Source of the DNA: JARRKU01 sp963675565
Lineage (GTDB): Bacteria; Desulfobacterota; Desulfobacteria; Desulfobacterales; Desulfosarcinaceae
Assembly: GCA_963675565.2 (NCBI GenBank)
Contig: CAXXYD010000002.1
Location: 1 to 64,000 of the forward strand
Direction: 5' to 3'
DNA: 64,000 nucleotides
Positions 63,014 through 64,000 of this stretch are shown piece by piece. The notes beneath the pieces were generated by a model that had not been told where the DNA came from, ran no database searches, and was given only the letters and a program-made list of their open reading frames with translations. Made by a program: the position numbers and the translations under genes. Position 1 is the stretch's first letter. Every line of letters begins with the position of its first letter.

Positions 63014-64000
63014 TCAGTTGTTGTTTCGTTGCCTGATATATTTTAGGACTTCGGTCCCCGGCAGGTCCATTTTATCACATTCCGCTGCCATCTCATCATG
63101 AATTGAATCAACAATGTCGTACCACCTTCTTTCTTCTTCTTTTGACAATTCAATGAATTTATGTCCTATGCTGTTAGAATATTCGATGGCTGCAGTGTCG
63201 GTCCCGGTCCACATCTGCTGGCTTTTTTCCTGTCCCCACGTCACGCTGTCTTCAATGACCTTCTTCAAATCATCCGGAAGTTTCCCATAAACCTTCTTGT
63301 TCATGACCATGAAATACGGACCAGGTTGATAAGCGCTGAACAATGTCGTGTTTTTAACGATTCTGGCGATTTTAAACGTCTTCAATTGATCGATGTTGCC
63401 GGCAAACCCATTTATAATGCCTTTTGTAATACCGATAACGGCGTCGCCAGGAGACATTTCGACAGGCACAGCGCCTAAAGCGGCCAGCACTTTATGAGCA
63501 TCTCTCACAGGTGATCGTAATTCGAGCCCTTTTAAATCCTCCAATTTGTGAACTTCCAAATCTTTGGTATGAATTGCCGGGGATGGTATAACAGCCTGCC
63601 AAAGAAGCTTGCATTTTGAAAATGACTGCTGCATCGCATCAAATTTTTCAAAAGTTTCATGGTAGATGTCTATCTTCTTTTTCTGGTCTTTGACTATACA
63701 TAGAAAAGTCGATCCTACCAAAATCATTCGAGTATCGCGATCTCCGTAGAAGAACCCTGCGCCAATATCCGCCACGCCGTCTCCGACTCCTTGATAGATG
63801 TCCGGCGCCGCAAGGAGGGATCCTCCGGAAAAAATGGTGACCTTTATTCTGCCATTGCTTTCTTTTTCAATTTTCTGCACCCATGCACTAAGGTGTTTGT
63901 GCATCACGCTAACAGGGGGAAAGGAATGAGCAAGGTTTAAACGATAGGTTTTTTCACTTTTTGCAAAGGCGACTTGACAATCAAATGTACCGTAAACCAA
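63014..64000 (-). CDS. dctP: TRAP transporter substrate-binding protein (DctP), 5' end off window
   Basis: At least 328 residues belong to the DctP family: YRLNLAHSFPPVSVMHKHLS, GRIKVTIFSGGSLLAAPDIY, LEDLKGLELRSPVRDAHKVL (including the conserved Arg that usually binds the substrate carboxylate) and LFSAYQPGPYFMVMNKKVY. Only the end of a signal peptide is visible, because the reading frame continues beyond the window. It binds an organic acid in the periplasm for DctQM. Confidence 0.9.
   Translation of the reverse strand: MVYGTFDCQVAFAKSEKTYRLNLAHSFPPVSVMHKHLSAWVQKIEKESNGRIKVTIFSGGSLLAAPDIYQGVGDGVADIGAGFFYGDRDTRMILVGSTFLCIVKDQKKKIDIYHETFEKFDAMQQSFSKCKLLWQAVIPSPAIHTKDLEVHKLEDLKGLELRSPVRDAHKVLAALGAVPVEMSPGDAVIGITKGIINGFAGNIDQLKTFKIARIVKNTTLFSAYQPGPYFMVMNKKVYGKLPDDLKKVIEDSVTWGQEKSQQMWTGTDTAAIEYSNSIGHKFIELSKEEERRWYDIVDSIHDEMAAECDKMDLPGTEVLKYIRQRNNN

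Overview
The window reads as part of a strictly anaerobic bacterial chromosome, most likely a Desulfobacterota sulfate reducer of the Desulfosarcina/Desulfatitalea type. That is an inference from gene content. The content includes a fused 2-hydroxyacyl-CoA dehydratase activase, FmdE-domain proteins, a Desulfovibrio-type molybdenum aldehyde oxidoreductase, a two-subunit methylmalonyl-CoA mutase, several acyl-CoA dehydrogenases and a TRAP carboxylate importer. No rRNA is present and the only tRNA is a fragment.

Positions 1-33 kb are an accessory, insertion-sequence-rich region. An IS at 23-1682 and a decayed relative at 32.9-33.5 kb, in the same orientation, bracket it. Between them lie a DUF772-type IS (2962-4335), an IS1595-like remnant, a Tn3 transposase fragment, a 2.46-kb IS66 element inserted into a tRNA-Glu gene, and several broken host genes. 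Two intact minus-strand operons survive here. The first (14.5 to 4.3 kb) encodes an RND/MMPL exporter, a LolA-like protein, an outer-membrane barrel, a TsaA-FmdE fusion and a giant activase. It has a perfect 17-bp palindrome at its head and a decayed MarR-type regulator upstream. The second (23 to 15.4 kb) encodes an AraC regulator, a DUF4198 protein, a TonB-dependent receptor and a FecBCD-type ABC importer, probably for a metal chelate. Its DUF4198 and receptor genes are each preceded by a copy of the same ~210-nt leader. Both leaders encode a 28-residue peptide whose stop codon lies in the loop of a covarying hairpin. This is the best candidate here for an undescribed regulatory system.

Positions 33.5-52.3 kb are a divergent catabolic cluster. 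The minus strand carries a GntR regulator, MeaB, a nitroreductase, an amidohydrolase and both methylmalonyl-CoA mutase subunits. The plus strand carries methylmalonyl-CoA epimerase, an acyl-CoA carboxyltransferase, thiolase, enoyl-CoA hydratase, 3-hydroxyacyl-CoA dehydrogenase, an SDR, an acyl-CoA dehydrogenase and both CoA-transferase subunits. Together they would activate a carboxylic acid, beta-oxidise it and pass propionyl-CoA/methylmalonyl-CoA to succinyl-CoA. The same 12-bp palindrome, ATTTAATTAAAT, sits before gntR, before the mutase operon and before the epimerase operon, with an 11/12 match before the porin at 54 kb.

Positions 52.7-64 kb hold, all on the minus strand, a porin, the molybdenum aldehyde oxidoreductase with an operator-rich leader, a TetR regulator, two acyl-CoA dehydrogenases with unusual catalytic positions, and a TRAP transporter whose binding protein runs off the window edge.
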